Positions 10,001 to 17,609 of a stretch of 26,663 nucleotides of DNA are shown here, piece after piece. The DNA is from a virus, in the IMG/VR virus record IMGVR_UViG_3300020457_000080, positions 1 to 26,663 of that record; one strand, 5' to 3'. The position numbers and the translations under genes were made by a program. Below the pieces are notes generated by a model. It was not told the DNA's origin and made no database searches. It was given only the letters and a program-made list of their open reading frames with translations. Position 1 is the stretch's first letter. Every line of letters starts with the position of its first letter.

Positions 10001-12321
10001 TATCATCTGTAGGATCTAAGTATTTGACTGCTCCAAACTTTGTTGTTTATAACAGAAAAACTAATACTTTATCAGAAGAATCTCAATTCTTTGCAGAACT
10101 AGATGGTGCTGGTGTTGGTAAAGTTACCATAGTCAATGGTGGTAATAACTTAAGTAGTTCTGACAATGAACTAATTGCTGTAGATAATACAAATGGTGTA
10201 GGTATCATAACTGCTACTTACTCCGATCCTAATGTAACACTTAGACTACAAACTCCTAGTGGTGGATTTACAACTTCATTGCCAATGCCATTCCAAGTTG
10301 GTGATAGAGTATTTGTAGAGAATGTAGGTGTAAGTTCAGGATTAGGATACAACTCAGCAAATCATGATTTTGAATTTTTTACTCTTACAGGTGTAACTAC
10401 TGCATTTGGATTAGTAGATCAAGCAACAATTACGTATGCAATAGACAAAGATCCTGGTTTTCATGACTTTGAAAAATTTGGAACAGTTTCTAATGAAAAA
10501 GATATTGCTAAATTTGAACTAAATTTATCTGAAGGAGTCTTCAATAATAACGAAAAAGTCTTTAATTTAAATGGTGCAGAAGCAAGAATTATATCTGGTG
10601 ATGGTAAAACCAAAAATGTTTTAAGAGTAAATTCTCTTGTTGGATTCAGCACTGGAGACAAACTTACTGGAGAATTATCTCGTGCTAGTGGAACAATTGA
10701 ATCTCTGACATCATACAATGGACATTTTGATATAGACAGTTCAGTTGTCAAGAAATTTGGTTGGGAAGGTGATACTGGAAAACTAAGTGACTTCTATCAG
10801 AGATTACAAGATAATGATTACTATCAAAATTTCTCATATGCTCTAAAGAGTCAAGTTGGAGTTTCTAGTTGGAGTGAACCAGTTGACTCACTGTCACATA
10901 TAGCTGGATTCAAGAAACATTCAGATTTACTTATCCCATCCATAGCTGGAGTGGGTGCGAGTGTGGTTGGAATTAGTTCTCAGGCAGGTGGTGTTATTTT
11001 ATTAGACTCTGTAGTTGATATGGACACAAGAGATCAATGGGATCTTGTATCGGAAAACACCAACATTAAAGCAACTAGTAGTAGCGAAGTTAATTTCAAT
11101 TCTAAGAGGTTTGGGCAAGCAATACAATGTAAGAGTAATAGAGTATTAGATCTTGATGATATATCAGAACAGTTTTATTCTGACCCTGATATATTCAGAT
11201 CTTTAGAGTTAGATGTGTTTGATATGACTGAAATATCAGCAGTCAAATATTATGCACAGGTTGTTCTTGACACATCTTTAGGAATTACTTTCAACGCTAC
11301 ACAATACACTGAGTTTGTGGTAAGTCATGATGGAAATGTAGCATTCCTAAACACATACTCCGAATTATCGGATGCTTTTGATCTTGGTGAGTTTACTGCT
11401 ACTGCATCTGGAAGTATTTGTAGTGTATCGTTTGCACCATTCAACACTACGTTTGAATATGACATAACATTCCATAAAGAAGTTCTTGGTTCTGCTGTAG
11501 GAGTGGGAACAACTGCTTTTGGAATGGTGCAGAAAGTTGGTATGACATCATCTATTGCTGCATCTGGTTCACCTGCTGTTCAAGTTATAGCAGAGATGGA
11601 CGGAAATGAATTTAGATCTGGTAGTGTATTAGTTTCTGCTGGCACAGCAACTGAAAAAGAAATAGATGAGTTCTCATTTGTGCTTGCAGGTACAAATGAT
11701 ATGAATTATAGTAACTTTGGTAAGATGGATGCTGGAACTGATATGGGAACTTTTGTTCTAAATCAGGCAAGTGGCGTTATACGATTAGAATTTACACCTG
11801 CAGCAAATCAAGATGTTACCATTTCTACACTATCGAGCGTAGTTGGTATTGCCACTACTGTTGCTGCTAGTAGTGGATTTACAACAACTAGATATAGAGT
11901 TGGTGATACAGAATTGAATTCTCGTAGGACAGAAATATCTGCTGCAGCATCTCCTTCTGCATCAGTAATTTCTAATCAATCATCTAATAATTATACCTCT
12001 ATTAGATATACTGTTGAAGTTGAAAATACCACTGACAATGCTTACTCATATTACAATGTAGTAGCTAATACATATGAGGGTAATATAAACTTCGTAAAAT
12101 TCAATAACGTATCTACAGCAACAGGCATATCAACTATTGGTGCTGATAGCACTGTACCTGGTGATATAAGAGATATTCGTGCTACAGAGGTTGCTGCCTC
12201 TGGAAGTGATACTCAATTGAAATTTACTCCTGCACCAAACAAAGCATATATCATAAGAGTTGCTGAATTGAGAATCGATAAACCTGATGCTCTAGCAAGT
12301 GACTTGACAGTTGGTTTCTAA
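4093..12321 (+). CDS. 7: Giant gp7-like baseplate wedge protein with YHYH-like domain
   Basis: This 2742-aa protein starts right after gp6, where gene 7 lies in T4. Residues 192-223 (RQAKDFYKSKGTEEAFK, then LFGVLYDEKVEM) closely resemble, from memory, a segment in the C-terminal part of T4 gp7 (DFYSTKGIEASYKFLF). Residues 22-45 also resemble the segment before it in T4. The rest has no T4 counterpart that I recognise. An Asp-Glu/Arg-Gly module lies at residues 98-127 and another near 1485-1525. His-Phe/Gly-Glu modules are encoded at 5764-5990, 6439-6693, 6811-7005 and 8875-9110. About ten Gly-x-Gly-Tyr-like beta repeats lie between 6160 and 10180. A YHYH-like domain spans about residues 1150-1290, and three related C-terminal domains occupy about 2381-2740. 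No signal peptide or transmembrane segment is seen. T4 gp7 nucleates wedge assembly and is 1032 aa, so this copy is about 2.7 times longer. The gene name is inferred from position and motif. Confidence 0.8.
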   Translation: MIQTSITKVKISEVIQGQIPKYVDTDNPLFADFLKQYYISQEFQGGSIDIADNLSDYKKLDFLNSENLIGFTSLTSYINANEETIFVDSTKGWPRQYGLLKIDDEIITYSGIGSTSFTGCTRGFSGIENNSKTNEPEFLTFTQTGVSTHKEDARVTNLSNVFLNTFLKKLKKQVLPGFAERNINTNVDQSNFIRQAKDFYKSKGTEEAFKILFGVLYDEKVEMVQPSKFLIKPSNADYIVNDVLICEPLEGDPEKIEGQSLIQDTTPLETSGSIFNVERATIDGKKFFKVGIDQSSLVGKFQQIGKTFVTKTSGVGATILNVDSTVGFGSTGTIKFEDRTFDYNSKNLTQFLGIPALTSPCGIGSTVRSGLEAYSYEDGDLTKLVRVNVLGVLNKFVGDASNQQTNSDINVKTLGIEQKNLRWSSWIYNTAASHSLLGFEDLGGNSYRFNLVNSHVFYVGDKLDIVDQDGNIQEGTVSSIPNEKSIVASTGNLDPLVKYYIRRKLKTTADGFAADIQNSYVDGETVIVASNSLPHWDIDPQKRVRVFNATLNSAGTNIEVLDHNFHDGELVVYSCLSTKLTNLENNQPYYVKKIDNNRVALAYSLENVRNSVLITAFTDADIASATTHFLTPDVVFGSTIGAQKLLRKFEEPQFTEDKIKTVQGGVGLLANGVELYSYKATDKVFYGPVESVDILNSGSGYDVISPPRLSVTQTGHTGVGCSAITHVEGKLVDILVDTQGFDYTNVPSVSITGGNDTSAIARAQMKLVDQEVEFDSTSQAGIVNVISDRFVFPNPHGFKHGEEVIYQSNNSDAIGIGTTPGKLIDQASYFVVKLDDFQIHISETKQEAVSGIGTIDLLSHGGGIHKFFAVDKRNKVDQIIIDNPGNFKNRQNTAKDATGINTFTSTLSIVNHNFLSGDIVRYTADNAIGGLTSGTDYFANVIDSKTFRLSSKKDLSDVVSLTSIGSGTHTFQDPPIEVLVSGRQGITTANSLATPIARGKVIGLHIENAGTDFGSTVINDNNKPDIKIVEGENSYLQAFVINGRVDQIIVLSGGEQFFSTPDIIITGDGVGAKAKAVIENGTIVRIDMINKGLSYTQGKTSVKARTPGSNAIFSGNIKEWTVNQVEKLAKYGDVKGDDGFFETIKDAKLGNPYVNYYIPRNLRSYLGDDGTVHSPIIGWAYDGHPIYGPVGIVGGALKILDSSYSKLSGTERPNGPPLNQYPAGFFCEDFTFIEGYGDLDEHNGRFAVTPDFPNGIYAYYTTIEQTATQNPLDPFDGVRKPLFPYVIGDTYHSSPSEFNLSLNSIQDVDIKKLNFVRNTDPHNINEYEFVTNSNKNTFTNSKIFSIKSDSLDSVSIIESGREYNVGDSISFNNKDTKGFGAIGRVVEVTGPTISTITSTITDFNDVVLTTSSNIVTGITTTPHGLPNNTFGRILNVTPTTRSGLEATPRIKVELVRSTLTEAMLSIGLTTEVSFNDGFDSEKFGIDDIIKIDDEQLKVFGFDSFFNRYKLLRAQNGTVAAAHTFGSFIERQERKFTYPISNKFYDSVQEDFSKFFDATSVVGVGLTFGVGIGVTIQVDGNDRFIPTRSIFVEDSNFTHGEKLLYSPGAGTSLTYQTDAMKRVSTGFKRPLPPEVFVQIINNNLIGIVTTRTGIGSDLDRVMFDTTTGIGNTHNFTTARNDVRGTFRVIEVEATTVGVHSMRPRNSVDLNVVSAGTSVITATYDPGTRFVSIGSSVNPPLSLTVGDTLIVNTDDGSMLDTKLKFFLDKDYKKPFVGSGVSAVEVRENSIPGNVAGLTSITFTPQVPNILYYRFVPVGTGINSKVIEVNKDIVDYSKIVVNTSKFTGNHSITTTGNSTFNFNIVDVPEKVGYSSVSELKYNTNSTTQRGGVGKVVLSSGGIGYEDLPEVSVASTTGKSASVKAVAEKVGQINNVEIVDFGFDYPSDTTLRPEAEVAQVITLKDNFSVTSVGISSVGSKYLTAPNFVVYNRKTNTLSEESQFFAELDGAGVGKVTIVNGGNNLSSSDNELIAVDNTNGVGIITATYSDPNVTLRLQTPSGGFTTSLPMPFQVGDRVFVENVGVSSGLGYNSANHDFEFFTLTGVTTAFGLVDQATITYAIDKDPGFHDFEKFGTVSNEKDIAKFELNLSEGVFNNNEKVFNLNGAEARIISGDGKTKNVLRVNSLVGFSTGDKLTGELSRASGTIESLTSYNGHFDIDSSVVKKFGWEGDTGKLSDFYQRLQDNDYYQNFSYALKSQVGVSSWSEPVDSLSHIAGFKKHSDLLIPSIAGVGASVVGISSQAGGVILLDSVVDMDTRDQWDLVSENTNIKATSSSEVNFNSKRFGQAIQCKSNRVLDLDDISEQFYSDPDIFRSLELDVFDMTEISAVKYYAQVVLDTSLGITFNATQYTEFVVSHDGNVAFLNTYSELSDAFDLGEFTATASGSICSVSFAPFNTTFEYDITFHKEVLGSAVGVGTTAFGMVQKVGMTSSIAASGSPAVQVIAEMDGNEFRSGSVLVSAGTATEKEIDEFSFVLAGTNDMNYSNFGKMDAGTDMGTFVLNQASGVIRLEFTPAANQDVTISTLSSVVGIATTVAASSGFTTTRYRVGDTELNSRRTEISAAASPSASVISNQSSNNYTSIRYTVEVENTTDNAYSYYNVVANTYEGNINFVKFNNVSTATGISTIGADSTVPGDIRDIRATEVAASGSDTQLKFTPAPNKAYIIRVAELRIDKPDALASDLTVGF
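4666..4761 (+). other. Segment matching T4 gp7 C-terminal region
   Basis: Codons 192-223 of the giant protein encode the gp7-type signature, with key residues DFY, KG at 203-204, F209, ILFGVLY and a final E-K-V-E. In T4 gp7 the equivalent as I recall it lies near the C terminus; here it is about residue 200 of 2742. This is the main evidence for gp7 identity. Confidence 0.7.
7540..7962 (+). other. YHYH-like domain inside the gp7-like protein
   Basis: Residues about 1150-1290 carry the conserved blocks of the YHYH domain family. These are YYIPRNLRSYLG, then GWAYDGHPIYGP with DGHPIYGP at 1182-1189, LDEHNGRFAVTPDFPNG, and the family-naming position, which here reads YAYY (1257-1260). The histidines that name the family are absent, so any metal binding by that motif is unlikely here. 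The domain recurs in structural proteins of marine T4-like phages; its role is not known to me. Confidence 0.8.
11233..12291 (+). repeat. Three related C-terminal domains in the gp7-like protein
   Basis: Three stretches of roughly 100 residues end in the same pattern: SFAPFN (2446-2451), EFTPAAN (2566-2572) and KFTPAPN (2710-2716), each followed by alternating hydrophobic strands. Each stretch also opens with a strand of the type YYAQVVLD, VQVIAEMD or YTVEVENT. They look like diverged tandem beta-sandwich domains at the extreme C terminus, probably exposed on the virion. Confidence 0.55.
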
Positions 12322-12324
12322 ATA
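12318..12324 (+). promoter_or_regulatory. Late promoter motif CTAAATA
   Basis: CTAAATA overlaps the stop codon of the gp7-like gene (TTC TAA ATA) and ends 15 nt before the ATG of the 1234-aa gene. The intervening sequence is A-rich with no Shine-Dalgarno sequence. The motif is short, so it rests mainly on position and on recurrence before other genes here. Confidence 0.5.
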
Positions 12325-12339
12325 CCTAAAAAAACAATA

Positions 12340-15300
12340 ATGTTTCAGTTAGCATCTGTAAATAAACAATTTAACAAGGCAACAGAAACCTTCAAGAAGT
12401 CATTCAATCTGACTCATAGAGGTGATCCAGTTTTTGTTAAAACATTTGATGCTAGTTCTAGTGATGTTATTGATATAGATGATGATACTTTTATAGTTAA
12501 CAATCATTTTTTTAGAACAGGTGAACCACTTACATATGATGCTACTAATGGAACTGCAGTAGGTATACAACATGGTTTGAATGGTGTAGGTGCAGCAACA
12601 ACTTTGCCTATAACAGTATATGCGATTGAGGTTGGAGAAAATAAATTTAAGGTAGCATCAAGTCCTGCAAACGCTGTATCTAATCTACCAATAGGATTAA
12701 CAACAGTTGGTGTAGGAACAACGCATAGATTTATTGCAGAAAAACAATTATCAAAATGTATTGTTTCTCTTGATAGTGTAATACAAGCTCCACTATACGA
12801 AACAATTGGATCTCAAACAGAGTGTATGAATAATGTGATAGGTAGAGAGATTATATTCAAGGACGTTGGTGGATTCAAAAAGTTTGATCTGATAAGGATA
12901 AACGATGAAATTATGAGAATCCAAATCATTGGATTTGGTAGTAGTGCAACTAATGTTCTAGTTGATCGTGAGTGGTTAGGAACATCACAGTTTGCTCATA
13001 GTATTGGAGATAGTATAAAATTAATTCGTGGCGATTATAATATCATACAAGATAAAATTCATTTTGCAGATGTTCCTTTTGGTGGAAGAAGAGATGAAGT
13101 AGGTGTTTCCTCTGAGACTATAAGTGTAGCAACCGATTCATTTACCGTTCTTACTGATTTGTTTGAATCTGGAACAAAAGTAAAACTAAGAACACTTGAC
13201 CCACCAACACCATTAGAGGAAAATAGGGAATATTTTATGATAAAAAATTCTGCAAATAATTTTTCATTTGCAGAAGATAGAGGAGATGCCTTATTAGGAA
13301 ATAAAATCAATCTTACTAGTGCTGGTATTGGTACTCATAAGTTATTGGTTTCAGGAACTGTTGAAGGCAGTACTTTCCAAGGAAGAGTATTTACTAGATC
13401 TGATTATAATGATAATGTAGTTTTAGATGACATATCAGATTCATTTACAGGCATAGCAAAAACATTTACTGTAAAGAGTGCAGGTGTTAATACCACTGGA
13501 ATCTCTACTGATTTTGGTGCAATATTGATAAACAATATTTTCCAAAGACCAACAACAGACTACAGATTAGATGGCACTCCTGCAACAGGAATAACAACTA
13601 TAACATTTACTGGAAACGAATCCACTACACAAACAGAATCATATAGTTCTTCTGATGTAAACTCTAACAATTTACCCAGAAAAGGAATTATCACACGTAT
13701 CGATGAATGGGAGAAAGGGTATGGATATCAACCTAGAGTAGTGGGTGTTGGTTCTGCTGTTGTATCTGCAGCAGGGACTGTATCAAGTATAGGTTTTGGT
13801 TTTACTGGTAGTGGTTACAGAAACAATAACGAAACAACATATAGATTCAAAGTATTAGGTGGAGGTGCTACCACAGGTGCTGCTGGCACGTTTACAACTG
13901 AGGTTGGACATATAAAAACGATTGATATAACTGAACCTGGTGTTGGTTACTACCACAAATCAGTGTCAAATGCAATTCATAATATAAACTCAGGTATTAT
14001 GACTGTAACAACATCTGCTAATCACAATTTAGCAGTTGGGGATAGAGTTGTATTGAGTGGTATCAATATGACTGACGGTAGTTCAACATATTCATTCCCA
14101 TTCCCAGATGAAGTTGGTTATCAAGGAGCAAGAGTTGTTGAGATTGTACCAAGTGTAAGAAAGTTTTCTGTAAACGTAGGTGTACACACGGTTGCTACAT
14201 CTTATAGTAGTGGTGGTGTTATCAACAAACCAACTGAGGTTGAGTTTGATTCTCCTATTGGATATGATGATGTTGCACTACTAAGTTCTTTGACTGGTAT
14301 AGGAGCATCAGTTTCTATTGATGCAACTTTACTTACTCAAATGAAGGGTTGGGAGTTGACAAATGTAGGTTATGGTTACAGTGAAGGCGAGATACTTACA
14401 ATAAGCAGTGGTATCAATACAGATCCAACTCTCATAGAAAAAGGATTTATTGATGTTGCTAGTGGCGATGTATATAAGATTGAACATGCAGACTACAATG
14501 CAAACGTTGGTATATTAACAGTTGCGATTGGAATTCATACTCTTACGGTAGGTATGGGAGTTAGTTTGAAAGATAATTCTATAGGATTTACATGTGCAAA
14601 AGATAGTTACAGCACACTACACAAATATCCAAGATCAACAGATCCTATATCTGGTATAAGCACATCTATTGTTGGTGTTGCTGGAACAACTGTTTCAATT
14701 AATGTAGGATTGCCTCCTGTAAATGAAAGATATGATTATAAATTTGCAGGTTCTGCGTTCAAAGCATCTACATTTACAGTAAAGCATACTATGGATGATG
14801 AATTTGTTGGATGGGTGTTTGGTAAGTTACAAGTACTCGATGATTTTTCTAACGAATTCAATGGCAGTAAAACTGTGTTTACTCTAAGAGAAGATTCCAC
14901 TGCAATTAGTTTTGAGAAAGATATTGGTAATCCTATCATTATACAAAATAGTCTTCTTATCTTTATTGATGATGTTTTACAAGAACCTGGTACATCATAT
15001 GTTTATAATGGTGGTACGCAGATAGAATTTCTTGAACCACCTAAGGCAGGTTCATCACTTCAAATTTTATTCTATAGAGGAACAGATAGTGATGTTGGCA
15101 CATTGACTGCTACACCTACTTTGAAAACTGGTGATAAAGTTAGTATTGTCAATCAGGATATAAGAGTTGTAAGAGACTTTATTAGCAGAGACACAATACA
15201 AACAACACTTTATAAAGGACCAGGTATAAGTTCTGCTAGAACTCCATTGAGACCATTATCATGGAGCAAACAAAGAAATGACTCATTTGTTGATGGTGTA

Positions 15301-16044
15301 AAAGTAAGTAAGTCAAGAGATGATTTACTTAGTTTTATATTCCCATCTGGACGCATAATCAAAGACGTTGGTAAAACAGATACCGTTCTCTATATTGATA
15401 CTGGTGTTGCTAGTTTCTTATATTCTGAGGAACCAGATGCATCAGATATCACATGTAAAATAATAGATACTGATAAAAATAATAGTGGATATGGGTCAAC
15501 TGGATTTCATTATCCTCTACAAAATATAACAGGTGTTAGTTTTGTTGGTGATGATGGTATCATTTCAGGTGTTGGCACTCAAAACACAAAAATTACCTTT
15601 GAATTTACTTTACCCTTAAATTCTCCATACAGAGAAAATCAGTACGGTGGAAAAACATCAACGGCAATTGCAAGTGGTGATTATTTCATTGTCTCTAACT
15701 CTACTGTTGGTTCTGGATTGACCGCAAAAGATTCTGCTGCATCTGCTGTTGTTGGAGTTGCAACAGAATTCTTAGATGGTGTATATCAAGTTGCAGCAAC
15801 ACCTTCTGCTGTTGGATCTGGACAAACTATGAGAGTAACTTGCAACATAGAATCTGGACATGGACTAAACTTTACAGGTTTTAGTTCAGGTGTGGGTCAG
15901 TTCTACGGTAACTACAGTTTCTGTAAACTAACTAGTGCTGCTGTGGGTGCTGCATTTACTTGTAACCCTCTAAATGGTCTTACAGGTATCGCAACTGCTC
16001 CTCAAGTTATTAGATCTGAAAGATTATCATTAGATTACACATAA
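12340..16044 (+). CDS. Large virion structural protein between gp7-like and gp8
   Basis: This 1234-aa protein belongs to the large structural proteins found between gp7-like and gp8 genes in T4-like marine phages; T4 has no counterpart here that I recognise. It is built from modules shared with its neighbours. His-Phe/Gly-Glu modules lie at residues 50-131 and 267-336, each ending in G-x-G-T-H. An Asp-Glu/Glu-Trp-Leu-Gly-Thr module lies at 186-222. Asp-Asp-(Ile/Phe)-Ser modules lie at about 345-428 and 825-915, and Gly-Tyr beta repeats are encoded near 13684-13740, 13910-13960 and 14350-14410. No enzymatic motif, signal peptide or membrane segment is visible. ATG at 12340 has no Shine-Dalgarno sequence and follows a late-promoter motif. 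A peripheral baseplate or fibre-anchoring role is inferred from position and composition only. Confidence 0.82.
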   Translation: MFQLASVNKQFNKATETFKKSFNLTHRGDPVFVKTFDASSSDVIDIDDDTFIVNNHFFRTGEPLTYDATNGTAVGIQHGLNGVGAATTLPITVYAIEVGENKFKVASSPANAVSNLPIGLTTVGVGTTHRFIAEKQLSKCIVSLDSVIQAPLYETIGSQTECMNNVIGREIIFKDVGGFKKFDLIRINDEIMRIQIIGFGSSATNVLVDREWLGTSQFAHSIGDSIKLIRGDYNIIQDKIHFADVPFGGRRDEVGVSSETISVATDSFTVLTDLFESGTKVKLRTLDPPTPLEENREYFMIKNSANNFSFAEDRGDALLGNKINLTSAGIGTHKLLVSGTVEGSTFQGRVFTRSDYNDNVVLDDISDSFTGIAKTFTVKSAGVNTTGISTDFGAILINNIFQRPTTDYRLDGTPATGITTITFTGNESTTQTESYSSSDVNSNNLPRKGIITRIDEWEKGYGYQPRVVGVGSAVVSAAGTVSSIGFGFTGSGYRNNNETTYRFKVLGGGATTGAAGTFTTEVGHIKTIDITEPGVGYYHKSVSNAIHNINSGIMTVTTSANHNLAVGDRVVLSGINMTDGSSTYSFPFPDEVGYQGARVVEIVPSVRKFSVNVGVHTVATSYSSGGVINKPTEVEFDSPIGYDDVALLSSLTGIGASVSIDATLLTQMKGWELTNVGYGYSEGEILTISSGINTDPTLIEKGFIDVASGDVYKIEHADYNANVGILTVAIGIHTLTVGMGVSLKDNSIGFTCAKDSYSTLHKYPRSTDPISGISTSIVGVAGTTVSINVGLPPVNERYDYKFAGSAFKASTFTVKHTMDDEFVGWVFGKLQVLDDFSNEFNGSKTVFTLREDSTAISFEKDIGNPIIIQNSLLIFIDDVLQEPGTSYVYNGGTQIEFLEPPKAGSSLQILFYRGTDSDVGTLTATPTLKTGDKVSIVNQDIRVVRDFISRDTIQTTLYKGPGISSARTPLRPLSWSKQRNDSFVDGVKVSKSRDDLLSFIFPSGRIIKDVGKTDTVLYIDTGVASFLYSEEPDASDITCKIIDTDKNNSGYGSTGFHYPLQNITGVSFVGDDGIISGVGTQNTKITFEFTLPLNSPYRENQYGGKTSTAIASGDYFIVSNSTVGSGLTAKDSAASAVVGVATEFLDGVYQVAATPSAVGSGQTMRVTCNIESGHGLNFTGFSSGVGQFYGNYSFCKLTSAAVGAAFTCNPLNGLTGIATAPQVIRSERLSLDYT

Positions 16045-16047
16045 ATA
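16040..16047 (+). promoter_or_regulatory. Late promoter motif CATAAATA before gp8
   Basis: CATAAATA differs from the T4 late consensus TATAAATA only at the first base. It contains the stop codon of the 1234-aa gene and ends 19 nt before the gp8 ATG at 16067. It is one of the closer matches to the late-promoter consensus in the window. Confidence 0.6.
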
Positions 16048-16066
16048 AACAAAAAGTTTCAAAATA

Positions 16067-17605
16067 ATGCCAGCCGTCATCACGGATCAGATCAGAGTAT
16101 TGAATGCGTCAAATTTCGTAAGTGGAATTTCGACGACTGATAATAGTTATTATGTTTTTATAGGATTGCCAAATGCAACTGATGTTGCATCAGATTGGAA
16201 TACAAACACTCCATCCCCAATTGACAATTTTGATGAACATGATGACATCTATGATACTCTTATATCTGCCAAAAAAATTACATCAAATGATGTACTTAGA
16301 GTTGTCAACAAGGTAACTTGGAGTAGTGGAACAATTTTTGAAATGTATCGTCATGATTATAGTATCAATAATTTGAGTCCACAAACGAGTTCTACTAATC
16401 TTTATAGTGCAAATTACTATGTGATGAACAAAGACTTTAGAGTCTATGTTTGTATATACAATGGTGCTGCTCCATCTAACAGTGGTCAAGGTATCGTATC
16501 ACTTGTCGAACCTCTTCATACTGATTTGCAACCTAGGTTGGAAAGTGATGGTTATATATGGAAGTATCTTTATACCATCAAACCAAGTGAAATATTAAAA
16601 TTTGATAGTGCTAATTATATGCCAGCACCAGCAGATTATGCAAATAATGCTGATTGTGCTGATGTAAGGAACGCTGCTATAAATGGTAAGATTGAAGTAA
16701 TTACTATTGAAGATACCACAAGTGCTGCGTATCAATTCAATGGTACAAAAAATAATGTTCCTATTAGAGGTGATGGTGAGGGTGGATTAGCTTCTGTTAC
16801 GTTCTTGAACGGAAAACCATCTTCGGTTCAAGTAACCAATGGTGGATCACAGTATTCTTTTGCAACTTTAGATTTAGACTCAGTTGTTACAGGTGCTGGT
16901 GCATCTTTCTCTGTAATTATACCACCGCCAGGTGGTCATGGTGCTGATGTTTATAGAGAATTAGGATCTAACAAAGTTCTTGTTTATTCTAGAATAGAAA
17001 ACTCTGATCTAACAAACCCAGACTTTCCCTCAGGAAACCAGTTTGCAAGAATAGGAATTCTAAAAAACCCCATAGAAAATGGTAGTACTAATTTGTTAAC
17101 AGCAGCAAGTGCTACTAACACAAAAGCTTTACGTGTTACTGGTGCTACTGCAGGTAGTTTATCTGCATCAGTTGATGGTTTAGTTACGCAAACTGTAGGT
17201 GTTGGATCTACTGCTGTTGGTAGAATTATATCTTACGATGCTGCAACTCAAGTTTTGAAATATTGGCAAGACAGATCTCTTGCTACAGATAGTGCTGCTG
17301 GTGTATCACCCACTTACGGATACAAGCTAAATAAGTTCAGCAATACACCTGGTACTGGTGGTAGTACAAATATTGTTATTACTACTACTACAGGTACTGA
17401 AACAGTTGGTATTGAAACTGGGTTTGTTGGTGTCTCAACAACAATCAATGCTAAAACTTTCTACTTTGGTCAATCATTTACCAATGGTATAGCCGAACCA
17501 GAAATCAAAAAACACTCTGGCGACATTATCTACATTGATAATAGACCTGAAGTAACAAGAGCTTCAAACCAAAGAGAAGATATCAAAATCATCTTAGAAT
17601 TCTGA
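16067..17605 (+). CDS. 8: Baseplate wedge subunit gp8
   Basis: This 512-aa protein has the layout of gp8 from T4-like marine phages. The N-terminal segment (ITDQIRVLNASNF) is followed by YYVFIGLPNATDV. The block SDGYIWKYLYTIKPSEI (160-176) comes next, then PPPGGHGADVYRELG (286-300), and then the block ending FARIGILKNP (326-335). T4 gp8 is 334 aa and works as a dimer in the wedge, bridging gp7 and gp10. This copy is about 180 residues longer. The additions seem to include a Gly-Ser-Gln-Tyr beta repeat before the GGHG block (about 236-285) and a Thr/Gly/Val-rich C-terminal part (about 336-480). It follows a late-promoter motif. The next gene starts 4 nt after its stop. Confidence 0.88.
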   Translation: MPAVITDQIRVLNASNFVSGISTTDNSYYVFIGLPNATDVASDWNTNTPSPIDNFDEHDDIYDTLISAKKITSNDVLRVVNKVTWSSGTIFEMYRHDYSINNLSPQTSSTNLYSANYYVMNKDFRVYVCIYNGAAPSNSGQGIVSLVEPLHTDLQPRLESDGYIWKYLYTIKPSEILKFDSANYMPAPADYANNADCADVRNAAINGKIEVITIEDTTSAAYQFNGTKNNVPIRGDGEGGLASVTFLNGKPSSVQVTNGGSQYSFATLDLDSVVTGAGASFSVIIPPPGGHGADVYRELGSNKVLVYSRIENSDLTNPDFPSGNQFARIGILKNPIENGSTNLLTAASATNTKALRVTGATAGSLSASVDGLVTQTVGVGSTAVGRIISYDAATQVLKYWQDRSLATDSAAGVSPTYGYKLNKFSNTPGTGGSTNIVITTTTGTETVGIETGFVGVSTTINAKTFYFGQSFTNGIAEPEIKKHSGDIIYIDNRPEVTRASNQREDIKIILEF

Positions 17606-17609
17606 TACA

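Noticed and set aside
4093-12321. Fusion of two genes or a sequencing artefact creating the 2742-aa ORF
   Set aside because: Composition and module types are continuous along the ORF, there is no internal ribosome site with a late-promoter motif that I could see, and neighbours are similarly giant.
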